A DNA stretch of 22,526 bases from a virus. Positions 13,214 through 20,928 of the stretch are shown piece after piece. Under the pieces are notes generated by a model, which ran no database searches, was not told where the DNA came from, and saw only the letters and a list, made by a program, of their open reading frames with translations. A program made the position numbers and the translations under genes. Within the stretch, counting starts at the first letter, position 1. Each line of letters opens with the position of its first letter. The stretch covers positions 1 through 22,526 of IMG/VR virus record IMGVR_UViG_3300033571_012949; one strand, given 5' to 3'.

Positions 13214-13684
13214 ATGAGCTTCGTCATCTCCTCGTCCTTCATCCGCCCGGCCGACACGACCGCTTACGCGTCGGGCGATCTTGTCGCCAACAGCACCACG
13301 GCGGGCAGCGTCGTGCCGCTCGACTTCGGCGTGCTCGACGGCGTCGTCGAAGGCTTCCGTCTGCGCAAGACCAGCGCGGGCGTGTCCGGCGCGACGTTCC
13401 GGCTCTGGCTCTACGCGCTGCCGATCACCGTGGCGCTGCCGACCGTCGTCAACGGCGACAACGGTGTACTGTCCATCTCGACGCTGGCGGGTTTCGTCGG
13501 CCGCATGACCTGCGCGTCGATGGAGACGCACGCTGCGCTCGCGCAGGCCTGGGGCGTGCTGAGCCCCGACGATGCGCTGCGCTACTTCGTCGGCGGTCAG
13601 CGCCTGGTCGGGCTGCTCGAGGCGCGCGGCGCGTACACGCCGGTCAGCGCTGAGACCTTCGAAATCACGGGCGTCTGCGTCTGA
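13214..13684 (+). CDS. Phage structural protein (156 aa)
   Basis: Starts MSFVISSSFIRPADTTAYAS and has a run typical of a beta-rich virion protein: GDLVANSTTAGSVVPLDFGV, KTSAGVSGATFRLWLYALP, PTVVNGDNGVLSI. The RPADTTAYASGDLVANSTTA segment is a recurrent phage motif that I recognise from structural genes beside terminase, but I cannot name a function. The coding region overlaps the next gene by one base (TGATG). Expected location is the virion; decoration or neck protein are options. Confidence 0.65.
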   Translation: MSFVISSSFIRPADTTAYASGDLVANSTTAGSVVPLDFGVLDGVVEGFRLRKTSAGVSGATFRLWLYALPITVALPTVVNGDNGVLSISTLAGFVGRMTCASMETHAALAQAWGVLSPDDALRYFVGGQRLVGLLEARGAYTPVSAETFEITGVCV

Positions 13685-14973
13685 TGCCGTCGTTCGCCGC
13701 GCGCAGTCCTGTCCTTGGCATTGGCCGCGGCGCGTCCGGCGGTCTGCGCGGGCGGCTGCTCGAGGCGGCGCTGTCGGGGCTGCTGCTCGACTTCACGAAC
13801 CAAGAATACTGGGTGCGCGGGCGGCGCTCATCGTCGCTGCTCGCCATTCCCGGCTGGTCCTACACCCGCTCCGGCACGGCCTACGACCTCGCCGGCACGA
13901 CCTCATTCGGCGCGAACACGCCGCGGCGGACCAGCGCGGGGCTGCTGGTGGAGGCGGCCTCCACCAATCTGGCGCTGTGGTCGCAGGACACGAGCAACGC
14001 CGCTTGGACGAAGGACGGCGGTTCGATCACGTCCACGACAGCGCCAGCGCCAGACGGAACAGCTACGGCCTGCGTCTTCACTGAGAACACGGCAAGCACA
14101 CCGCATCGGATTTATCAGGCTGTCACAGTCTCGTCCGGGGCAACGGTAACGTGGTCCGTGTTCTTGTCTGCGGGCACGCGTCGTTTCGTGGCCGTGGGCG
14201 TGGGCAACGGCGCAAACTACTTCTCTGTGCGCGTAGACACGCAAACGTGGACGCTGGGCGCGACGCAATCTGTCGGGACCGGGGTTGGCACGGCTGCCAC
14301 CATCACAGCAGTCGGCGGCGGCATGTACCGCATCAGCGTGACCGGGAACATTCCGGCGACAACATCTTACTTCTGTTTCGCCTCCGGCAACTCAATCTCG
14401 TCCGGGGACATCGGCGAAAGCTACCTCGGCACAAGCGCGACCATCGTTTCTTGGGGCGCGCAACTCGAAACCGGCTCCGTCGCGTCCTCCTACATCCCCA
14501 CCACCACCGCATCCGCATCGCGCGGGGCCGATGCGGCGAGCATCACGGGGCTCACGTTTAGCGGGGCGCATTCGGTGGTGGCGCTGACGGGGGTGAAGGG
14601 GGCGGCGGGAACGGAAAACCTGTTCGCTCTTGACGCGGGGTCTACGGCTAACCGAACGGTCATTTACAACGGGGCAGGCTTCCGCGGTTTTGTCGACTCC
14701 GGCAGCGTCAACCAAGCGGATCAGCTTCTCGGCACATGGTCATCGTCAGCGCAGGCCGTTGCTTTGCGTGTCAATACAAACGACGTGCGCGGTGCTGTTG
14801 CGGGCTTGCTCGGCGCGGCCGACACGACCGTTACGCTTCCAGTTGGCACTTTGGCCCGCCTCTTCCTTGGGCAGAACGGCGGCGGCGGCGGTCAACTCAA
14901 CGGCCTCATCCAACTCCTCGCCATCCTCCCGCGCGCCCTGAGCGACGGCGAATTGACCGGGGCGACCGCCTAA
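13684..14973 (+). CDS. Phage head-spike/fibre-like protein
   Basis: 429 residues starting MPSFAARSPVLGIGRGASGG. Residues 35-60 contain LLLDFTNQEYWVRG, then the pattern NLALWSQDTSNAAWTKDGGS, TAPAPDGTATACVFTENTAS, YQAVTVSSGATVTWSVFLSA, GGMYRISVTGNI and WGAQLETGSVASSYIPTTTA. This is the jelly-roll, carbohydrate-binding-like module found in phage head-spike and fibre proteins. The C-terminal third is a second beta-rich lectin-like region (DAASITGLTFSGAHSVVALT). It probably contributes to host-surface binding. Its place between terminase and portal is unlike a classic tail-fibre gene at the end of the late operon. It ends with TAATG overlap to the next gene. Confidence 0.72.
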   Translation: MPSFAARSPVLGIGRGASGGLRGRLLEAALSGLLLDFTNQEYWVRGRRSSSLLAIPGWSYTRSGTAYDLAGTTSFGANTPRRTSAGLLVEAASTNLALWSQDTSNAAWTKDGGSITSTTAPAPDGTATACVFTENTASTPHRIYQAVTVSSGATVTWSVFLSAGTRRFVAVGVGNGANYFSVRVDTQTWTLGATQSVGTGVGTAATITAVGGGMYRISVTGNIPATTSYFCFASGNSISSGDIGESYLGTSATIVSWGAQLETGSVASSYIPTTTASASRGADAASITGLTFSGAHSVVALTGVKGAAGTENLFALDAGSTANRTVIYNGAGFRGFVDSGSVNQADQLLGTWSSSAQAVALRVNTNDVRGAVAGLLGAADTTVTLPVGTLARLFLGQNGGGGGQLNGLIQLLAILPRALSDGELTGATA

Positions 14974-15332
14974 TGCGCCGCCCGCTCACCGACACGCTCC
15001 TGCTCGCCGCGCTCATCCTCGTGGCGCTCGGCATCGCGTTCGTCCTGTCCGGCTGCACGTCAGTCCGCGCGGTGACGCAGGCCGTGCAAGCGCCGCCTGA
15101 GCGCTTCCGTGGCCCCGCGCCGGTCGTCTATCTGCAAGCCGGCGCGGTCGCGAAGGAGTGCGGCAATCCGCTGTACGTGTCGTGCGCGGTCCCCATGCCG
15201 GAAGGCGTGGCCGGGCCTGACTGGCGCATCGTGACGCCGGACCCTTGCACGTATGACGAGACCTATGCGCGGCTTGTCTGCCACGAGCTGGGACATGCAC
15301 AAGGCTGGACGCGGGAGCATGAGCGGAAATGA
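14973..15332 (+). CDS. Putative lipoprotein with zinc-protease motif
   Basis: 119 residues. MRRPLTDTLLLAALILVALG begins a signal sequence ending in the lipobox L-S-G-C (25-28), so Cys28 would be lipidated and the protein anchored in a membrane facing the periplasm. The C-terminus contains HELGHAQGWTREH (104-116), a zinc-binding HExxH with a further His at +12. The catalytic residues would be His104, Glu105, His108 and possibly His116. Four other cysteines (63, 71, 92, 103) could form disulfides. It lies in the structural block, coupled to both neighbours (TAATG and ATGA). A periplasmic role in lysis, entry or maturation is inferred. I cannot name a family. Confidence 0.7.
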   Translation: MRRPLTDTLLLAALILVALGIAFVLSGCTSVRAVTQAVQAPPERFRGPAPVVYLQAGAVAKECGNPLYVSCAVPMPEGVAGPDWRIVTPDPCTYDETYARLVCHELGHAQGWTREHERK

Positions 15333-15598
15333 TCCTGCCGAACGCGTCCCTTGTGCTTGGCCCGATCGTGATTGACGGCGTGCCTGGAAGCCATTGGAAC
15401 GTCGCGCGTTCGCACATGACGCCGGACCTGCAAGCACATGAGGTCATGCCGGCAACGCCGGCCGTCGTGTGGGCGGGCGACGAGTACGATGGCAGCGCCT
15501 GGCGCGACACGGCGTTTCTGGTGTTCCCGGACGATGCGAGCGCGCTGCAAGCGCTGCTGGCGGCTGGGTTGGCGATGGAGAGCGGCAATGGCGTATGA
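15329..15598 (+). CDS. Small hypothetical protein (89 aa)
   Basis: Starts MILPNASLVLGPIVIDGVPG, overlapping the previous stop as ATGA, and overlaps the portal start by 11 bases. It looks like a small globular, beta-rich domain (ATPAVVWAGDEYDGSAWRDT, FLVFPDDASALQALLAAGLA). No motif is recognised. The tight packing between lipoprotein and portal suggests a virion or assembly role. Confidence 0.6.
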   Translation: MILPNASLVLGPIVIDGVPGSHWNVARSHMTPDLQAHEVMPATPAVVWAGDEYDGSAWRDTAFLVFPDDASALQALLAAGLAMESGNGV

Positions 15599-17558
15599 CG
15601 CTGAGCAGCAGCCGACGCCCGACAAGGCGCGCGTGCTGGAGATGCTCCAGCACTCCGACCGCCTGTTCGTGGCGCAGCGCCAGCAGTGCATGCTGTGGCA
15701 GTCGCTCGCCGAGCTGTTTTTTCCCGAGCGGGCCGACTTCATCAGCCAGCGCGCCGAGGGCGCGGAGCGCTACGAAGGCATCTTCGACAGCGAGCCGCAG
15801 CTCATGCGGCGGGACCTGGCGAACAACCTGGGCGCGATGCTCCGGACACGGGGCCGTGACTGGTTCTTCCTGCGCGCCGCGGACGAGCGCCTCATGGAAG
15901 ACGAGGCGGCGAAGGTCTGGTGCGAGGAGGGCACGCGTCGGATCCGGAACGTGATCTATTCGAGCCGCGCCAACTTCACGGCCGCAATGGCGCAGAGCGA
16001 CCACGACTACGTGTGCTTCGGCAATGCGGTCGTGCGCCACACGTTCAACCGCGACGAGAGCGGCCTGCTGTTCGCCGCGGCGCACCTGCGCGACTGCGCT
16101 TGGTCCGAGAACGAAGAAGGCGCGGTCGACGAGATGCATGAGAAGATGCATCTGCCGCTGCGCAAGGTGGGCCAGCTGTTCGGTCCGGAGCGCCTGCCGC
16201 CAAAGCTGCGCGACCAGTTGCAGAAGGATCCGACGCAGAAGGTCTGGCTGCGCCGCATCGTCAAGCCAATGGACGAGTACGCGAACCGCCAGCGCGGCGT
16301 GGTCTATCCGCGCGATGCTCGGTTCTCGTCGGTCTACGTGCTCGAGGAAGAGTGCGCGCCCCTAGCCGAGACGTTCTTCCGCACGTTCCCGTACTGGATC
16401 CGTCGCTGGATGACGGTGTCGGGCGAGGCGTACGGGCGCAGCCCGGCGGCCGGCGTCGCGCTTGCGGATGCGCGTACGCTCAACGTGGCGCAGGCCGCGC
16501 TGCTCAAATCGATCGAGTGGGCGGTCGATCCGCCGAAGGTAGCGGTTGATGACAGCGTCGTCGGCGAAATCCGTCTTGAGGCGGGCGGCATCACGTATGT
16601 CGACGCGGAAGGCTGGGAAGCGGGCAAGGGCGAGCCGATCCGCTCGCTGACGGCTGGCAACCCGAGCGTCGGCCATGACTTCATGGACCGCGGCCACATG
16701 CGCCTTGGCCGCGCGTTCTTCCAGAATTTGCTCAAGCTGCCCGAGCGCGAGATGACCGCGTACGAGGCCGGCGAGCGCATGGAAATGTACACGCGCGAGG
16801 CCGCGCCGATCTTCGAACCTATGGAGGCCGAGAACGGCATCCTGATGGAAGGCGTGTTCGAGCGCTGCCTCTACAAAGGCCTGTTCGACGAACCGCCGGA
16901 AGCGCTGCAAGGCACGGAAGCGCGCTTCGAATTCGAGACGCCGCTGTCGATCGCGATGCGCAAGATGCGCGCGAACCAGGCGCAGCAGGCGAAGGCGTCG
17001 CTGGCGCAGTCCGCGCAGCTCGCGCCGGAGATCCTCGACAACGTCAACTTCGACCAGATGACGCGCGACGAGCTCGAGGGCATCGGCCCGATCAAGTGGC
17101 TGCGCCCGAAGGAAGAGGTCGCCGCGATCCGGCAGCAGAAGGCCGAGGCTGCTGCGCAGGCGAAGCAGGAAGCGATGATGATGCAGGCCGCCGAGATGGC
17201 GGCGAAGGCGCGGCCGGAGACGTTAGCCGCGGCCGAGAACGGCATGAGCCAGCTGCAAGGTGAGGGCGGCGAGCAGGGCATGGAGCAGCCGCAGCAGGGC
17301 GGGGGTGCGGGCATCGACTGGGCCGCGCTGATGAGCGGAGCGGCGCCTGCGGATATGGGCGGCGGGGCAATGCCGCAGCAGGCGGCTGCGCCAGCGCCGG
17401 CCGCGCCGCCTGCGGAGGACCGCCTCGCCAGCATCCTCGAGGCGCAAGGGTCGATGTTCGCGCAGGCGCTGGACCGCCTTGGCGAGAAGCTGACAGCGCC
17501 GCGCGTCGCGGTGCGCGACAAGGACGGCAAGATCACGGGGTCGCGCGTCGATGGCTGA
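15588..17558 (+). CDS. Portal protein (podovirus head-to-tail connector)
   Basis: 656 residues from the ATG at 15588, preceded by GGAGA in the overlap with the gene before. Residues 1-480 follow the bacteriophage head-to-tail connecting family: LQHSDRLFVAQRQQCMLWQS, LAELFFPERADF, DSEPQLMRRDLANNLGAMLR, DYVCFGNAVVRHTF, GEAYGRSPAAGVALADARTL, and MTAYEAGERMEMYTREAAPI. It forms the dodecameric ring through which DNA is packaged and to which the tail binds, typical of T7 and BPP-1-like podoviruses. The C-terminal 130 residues are Ala/Gln/Met/Gly-rich low-complexity with no predicted fold. Length is somewhat above the 500-600 typical of the family because of that tail. Confidence 0.9.
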   Translation: MAYDAEQQPTPDKARVLEMLQHSDRLFVAQRQQCMLWQSLAELFFPERADFISQRAEGAERYEGIFDSEPQLMRRDLANNLGAMLRTRGRDWFFLRAADERLMEDEAAKVWCEEGTRRIRNVIYSSRANFTAAMAQSDHDYVCFGNAVVRHTFNRDESGLLFAAAHLRDCAWSENEEGAVDEMHEKMHLPLRKVGQLFGPERLPPKLRDQLQKDPTQKVWLRRIVKPMDEYANRQRGVVYPRDARFSSVYVLEEECAPLAETFFRTFPYWIRRWMTVSGEAYGRSPAAGVALADARTLNVAQAALLKSIEWAVDPPKVAVDDSVVGEIRLEAGGITYVDAEGWEAGKGEPIRSLTAGNPSVGHDFMDRGHMRLGRAFFQNLLKLPEREMTAYEAGERMEMYTREAAPIFEPMEAENGILMEGVFERCLYKGLFDEPPEALQGTEARFEFETPLSIAMRKMRANQAQQAKASLAQSAQLAPEILDNVNFDQMTRDELEGIGPIKWLRPKEEVAAIRQQKAEAAAQAKQEAMMMQAAEMAAKARPETLAAAENGMSQLQGEGGEQGMEQPQQGGGAGIDWAALMSGAAPADMGGGAMPQQAAAPAPAAPPAEDRLASILEAQGSMFAQALDRLGEKLTAPRVAVRDKDGKITGSRVDG

Positions 17559-18993
17559 CAATGTTCCCATCACCCCCGGCACGGGCGCCAATATTGCGAC
17601 CGACGATATCGGCGGGGTCAACTATCAGCGCATCAAGCTGACGCTGGGCGCGGACGGCGCGGTTGATGGTGGCGTGTCGTCGGGCAATCCTATGCCGGTG
17701 ACAGGCACGGTCACGGCGACGGGGCCACTGACGGATGCGCAGTTGCGGGCGTCGTCGGTGCCGACCCGCATTGCGTCTTATGCGTATCCGATCAGCACGG
17801 CGAACAGCTCGACATCGCAGCTTACGGCGGGCTCGACTTTCACCGGGACGTGGGAGACGCCGCAGGACCAGCCGTCGCTGTCGATCCTTCTGACGAGCGA
17901 CCAGAACACGACCATTACGGTGCAGCAGGCGATCGATGTGGCGGGCACGTTCCGCGCGCCCGACATCGTGTTCTACGCGCGCGCAAACGAGGGCTTCGCG
18001 CGCTCGCTGACGATCAACGGCAACTATGTGCGCATCACGGCCCAGAACACGGGCGGCAGCACCACGACGACGTTTAACTGCAACGTGGCGTTCGGCACTT
18101 TTGGCGACGCCGATGCAACTGGCGTTCAGCCGGTGACGGAACTGCCGCTCGTCCTGACGGGACAGGCCGCGCAGACGGCGACGGTCAACAATATCCTGAC
18201 GCCCACGGCGGGCACGGCGGGCATCAACGTTTCGGGCTATCGCAGCGCGTCGGTGCAGGTGGTCAGCACCGGCACGGGCGGCACGTTCATCTTCGAGCAG
18301 AGCAACGACAACGTGAACTGGCGACCGCTGCCGGTGTTCAACGCCGAGCTTGTAACGGGCGTGCCGATTACGGCGGCGATCACGGCGTCGGCTTCGCAGA
18401 TCATTTACACCTTCCCAATCCGTGGAAACTTCCTGCGCCTGCGGATCGCCACGCTGATCACGGGCGGGTCCATTCAGGCGTTCTCGCGGCTTTCGGCGGA
18501 CCCGTGGACGCCTGCCGCTGCGCTTGTGGCGTCGAACGTGGCGGCGAACTTGCTGGCGCAGGTGTCGGGCACTGTCACGGCGAACATCGGCACGGGGTCG
18601 CTCGCGGCGGGTACGAACGCGATCGGTGATGTCGGCATCCAAGCCCGCGCCAACGCAACGGGCGCGGCGAGCATCCATCACTTTGTCGCGGCGGCCAGCA
18701 CGAACGCTTTGAACATCAAGGCCAGCGCAGGCCGTGTGCTCGGTTGGTCGCTGGCGAACACGACGGCGTCTTGGCGATACCTCAAATTGCACAACACCGC
18801 AGGCGCTCCGACTGCCGGCGCTGGTGTCGTGGCGACGATCGGCATTCCGCCGAACGGCATTGCGCGACTCGCGATCCCGGCCGGCATCGGCTTTGCGACC
18901 GGCATTGCGCGGACGTGCGTGACCGGAGCTGCTGACGCCGATGCGACGGCGACCGCGGCCAGCGACGTGGTTGGCGACATTTACTTCGCCTGA
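17551..18993 (+). CDS. Virion structural protein, beta-rich (480 aa)
   Basis: Starts MADNVPITPGTGANIATDDI and continues GGVNYQRIKLTLGADGAVDG, the stock N-terminal motif of many phage structural and fibre-like proteins. The remainder is Thr/Ala/Gly/Val-rich, with repeated beta-strand patterns such as VSGYRSASVQVVSTGTGGTF and FEQSNDNVNWRPLPV, and a discoidin/coagulation-factor-like sandwich around residues 205-310. The start overlaps the portal gene end by eight bases. A tail or capsid appendage is likely. The exact role cannot be read off. Confidence 0.68.
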   Translation: MADNVPITPGTGANIATDDIGGVNYQRIKLTLGADGAVDGGVSSGNPMPVTGTVTATGPLTDAQLRASSVPTRIASYAYPISTANSSTSQLTAGSTFTGTWETPQDQPSLSILLTSDQNTTITVQQAIDVAGTFRAPDIVFYARANEGFARSLTINGNYVRITAQNTGGSTTTTFNCNVAFGTFGDADATGVQPVTELPLVLTGQAAQTATVNNILTPTAGTAGINVSGYRSASVQVVSTGTGGTFIFEQSNDNVNWRPLPVFNAELVTGVPITAAITASASQIIYTFPIRGNFLRLRIATLITGGSIQAFSRLSADPWTPAAALVASNVAANLLAQVSGTVTANIGTGSLAAGTNAIGDVGIQARANATGAASIHHFVAAASTNALNIKASAGRVLGWSLANTTASWRYLKLHNTAGAPTAGAGVVATIGIPPNGIARLAIPAGIGFATGIARTCVTGAADADATATAASDVVGDIYFA

Positions 18994-19520
18994 TGTCCCT
19001 TCTGCTCCTCTTCCGCGGCGAAGCCTCGCCACCCCCGACGCCGACCGAAGACGTCGCGACGAGCCGCTACCAGCTGCGCCTGGCCGCAGAGCGCCGCGCA
19101 CGCGTTGAGGCTGGCCGCGCTGCTTGGCGGCGTATCACGGCGGTCGGGCAGTGGAGCGATCTGCGGGAAGAGGTTGCGCAGTCGGCGCGCGCGTACTCGC
19201 GCGGCGCGCTCGAGACGCTGCCGGCCGAAGACGCGATGGCGTTCGACGCGTGGGAAGCGTGGCGACCGCGGACCTTCGCGCTGCTTGAGGCGGAAGCTGA
19301 CGCCGTCGAGGCGCGCGCTGCCGCGCGGAAGCGACAGGTCGAGGCGGATCTAGCCGCAGCGAAAGAGGCGCGACGCCAAGCGTGGGTCGCCAAGCAAGAA
19401 GACGAAGCTCGCCGCGGAGCGGCTCGCGCGTTGCGGGAAAAGCAAGCCGCGGTCGCGGCGGCGTCGATCGCTGCGGCCGAGGATGACGAGGAGGCGGCGA
19501 TCATGCTGTTGCTGCTGTGA
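18993..19520 (+). CDS. Coiled-coil structural-region protein with LLLL ends
   Basis: 175 residues starting MSLLLLFRGEASPPPTPTED and ending EEAAIMLLLL. Between the two leucine runs lies a long, charged, Ala/Arg/Glu-rich coiled coil (about 25-160). The first residues, MSLLLLF followed by Pro-rich sequence, recur at the start of small phage structural proteins. Both hydrophobic ends flanking a rod suggest a linker that docks at each end, which is inference. Coupled to neighbours by TGATG and GTGA overlaps. Function unknown. Confidence 0.6.
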   Translation: MSLLLLFRGEASPPPTPTEDVATSRYQLRLAAERRARVEAGRAAWRRITAVGQWSDLREEVAQSARAYSRGALETLPAEDAMAFDAWEAWRPRTFALLEAEADAVEARAAARKRQVEADLAAAKEARRQAWVAKQEDEARRGAARALREKQAAVAAASIAAAEDDEEAAIMLLLL

Positions 19521-19810
19521 CGAAGAAGGCTGCGCCGAGCGGCGCGCCAGCGCCCGATCCCATCACAGTCAACGCGATCCGCGCGGTGTTCCGCGGCACG
19601 GCGTCGCCGGGCCAGCAGAAGCGCGCGATGGTCTATCTGCTCAACGATCTCGGCGGCGTGACTGCGATTGAGGGCGCGGGGCTGAGCGCGGAGGAGCGCG
19701 CCTTCGTGGCGGGCCGGCGCTGGGTCGCCATGAATTTCGCGATGCTCGGCGGGGCACGGCTGATCGGCTTCGATCCGGAGCCTGACGCCGCGCCGGAGAC
19801 CGCGCGCTAA
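19517..19810 (+). CDS. Small phage protein, Bbp19-like (97 aa)
   Basis: From a GTG at 19517 overlapping the previous stop. Read MTKKAAPSGAPAPDPITVNA then IRAVFRGTASPGQQKRAMVY, LLNDLGGVTAIEGAGL and EERAFVAGRRWVAMNF. The pattern of a short helix, FxGT-x-x-G-Q, a leucine-rich helix and AGRRxVG/A matches the small Bbp19-like proteins encoded between portal and scaffold in BPP-1-type podoviruses. I recognise this by pattern and position only. Probable head or connector accessory. Confidence 0.6.
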   Translation: MTKKAAPSGAPAPDPITVNAIRAVFRGTASPGQQKRAMVYLLNDLGGVTAIEGAGLSAEERAFVAGRRWVAMNFAMLGGARLIGFDPEPDAAPETAR

Positions 19811-19825
19811 CCAACCGCTCTACGC

Positions 19826-19844
19826 GCTCCCGTCATCTGGGAGC
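19826..19844 (+). promoter_or_regulatory. Hairpin directly in front of the scaffold start codon
   Basis: GCTCCC (19826-19831) and GGGAGC (19839-19844) can pair around a 7-base loop GTCATCT, and the stem ends on the base before the ATG at 19845. The only Shine-Dalgarno-like bases (GGGAG) are buried in this stem and sit too close to the ATG for normal use. Translation of the scaffold may be limited by this structure or depend on coupling to the upstream gene. Confidence 0.5.
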
Positions 19845-20762
19845 ATGACACTTGAAGCACCCTCTGCACCGACTTCCGGCGATGGCGTCCCTCCCACCCA
19901 GCCTGCGGCGCCGGTTGGTGGCGCGCCGGCCTCTGGCGTTTCAGAACCCTCGCCAGATGCCGGCGCTGCTGCCGACGATTGGCGCGCGTCCTGGGCCGAT
20001 GCGCTGAAGCTGGACGAGAAGGGGCGCGAGCGCCTTGGGCGCTTCAACGCGCCGCATGAGGTGTGGAACAGCTACCTCAACGCCGAGCAGAAGCTGAGCG
20101 ATCGGCGCGCGGTTCGCATCCCCGACGCCAACGCGACGCCGGAAGAAGTCGCGGCCTGGAACAAGGCGCGCGGCGTTCCGGACACACCGGACGGCTACAA
20201 GGTCGACGTTGCGCCGCCGGAAGGCCTTGAGCTTGGCGATAGCGACAAGGCAGTGCTCAAGGCGCTGACGGTCGAGGCGCACAAGCGCGGCTTCGATCCT
20301 GGCGTCGTGAACTTTGCGCACGAGTTCTTCTATCAGCAGGCGGCGGAAGCTGCGGCGCAGCAACTGGCGCGCGCGGACACTGCGGCGGCTGACGCCGAGA
20401 AGGCGCTGCGCCGCGAGTGGGGTCGTGAGTACGACACCAACGTCAAGTGGGCGTCGGCTGCGGCGACGCAGTTTGGCCTTGGTGAAGCGCTCAACGCCGT
20501 CATGGCCGATGGCTCGCGCCTTGGCGACAACCCAGTCGTCATCAAAGCGATGGCGCAGATCGGGCGTCTGAACGCCGAAGACCCGTTCATGCTGCAAGCC
20601 GCCGGCCAGGGCAATGGCAAGGGCGTCGAGGATCGCAAGCGCGAGCTGATGGAGCTGCGTCGCACTGATCCAGGGCGGTACGCGAGCAGTGAGGTTCAAG
20701 CCGAGTTGGAGCGCATCAACACTGCGCTCGCCCGGCGTCAGGAATTGGCCGGCGCCAGATAG
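19845..20762 (+). CDS. Scaffolding protein
   Basis: 305 residues, ATG at 19845 as no in-frame start lies nearby. The first 45 residues are a disordered Pro/Ala/Gly/Ser stretch. Then comes the motif WADALKLDEKGRERLGRFNA, FNAPHEVWNSYLNAEQKLSD, and PDANATPEEVAAWNKARGVP, DTPDGYKVDVAP. This is the opening of phage capsid-assembly scaffolds of this gene order. The rest is a largely helical, charged protein (EAAAQQLARADTAAADAEKA). It directs prohead assembly and is removed before DNA entry. It is immediately upstream of the capsid gene, as usual. No protease domain is visible. Confidence 0.82.
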   Translation: MTLEAPSAPTSGDGVPPTQPAAPVGGAPASGVSEPSPDAGAAADDWRASWADALKLDEKGRERLGRFNAPHEVWNSYLNAEQKLSDRRAVRIPDANATPEEVAAWNKARGVPDTPDGYKVDVAPPEGLELGDSDKAVLKALTVEAHKRGFDPGVVNFAHEFFYQQAAEAAAQQLARADTAAADAEKALRREWGREYDTNVKWASAAATQFGLGEALNAVMADGSRLGDNPVVIKAMAQIGRLNAEDPFMLQAAGQGNGKGVEDRKRELMELRRTDPGRYASSEVQAELERINTALARRQELAGAR

Positions 20763-20928
20763 GCGTCGGAGCGTGCGCGCGCGGCTTTCCGGCGATCGCC
20801 GCGCGTAGCACCTGGCTGGCAACCCGACTGCGGTCGGCCCCGCCCCGATAGGAAGGACGACGCGCGGCCCTCATGAGGCAACCCGCGCGGCGACCGGCAT
20901 CGCCATCGAGTAGACGATGGAGGCCGCA
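20763..20928 (+). other. Highly structured leader before the capsid gene
   Basis: No gene. Visible elements are a perfect palindrome CGGCGATCGCCG (20790-20801), and GCGCGT (20801-20806) able to pair with ACGCGC (20860-20865) around a branched loop. That loop contains a CCGAC-TGCG-GTCGG tetraloop hairpin (20824-20837). There are also a palindrome CCTCATGAGG (20869-20878) and a repeated word GGCAACCCG at 20818-20826 and 20877-20885. The strong GGAGG (20919-20923) that decides the capsid GTG start is at the 3' end. The gap is the longest inside the structural block and lies exactly where capsid output must be raised relative to scaffold. A promoter, mRNA-stabilising structure or regulatory RNA is inferred. 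Confidence 0.5.

Noticed and set aside
13684-18993. Possible diversity-generating retroelement target, as in BPP-1-like phages
   Set aside because: No reverse transcriptase, template repeat or C-type lectin Mtd-like end is visible in the window.
20917-20928. ATG at 20917 as the capsid start
   Set aside because: It would leave GGAGG inside the gene and has no good site upstream. The GTG at 20929 is ideally spaced from GGAGG.
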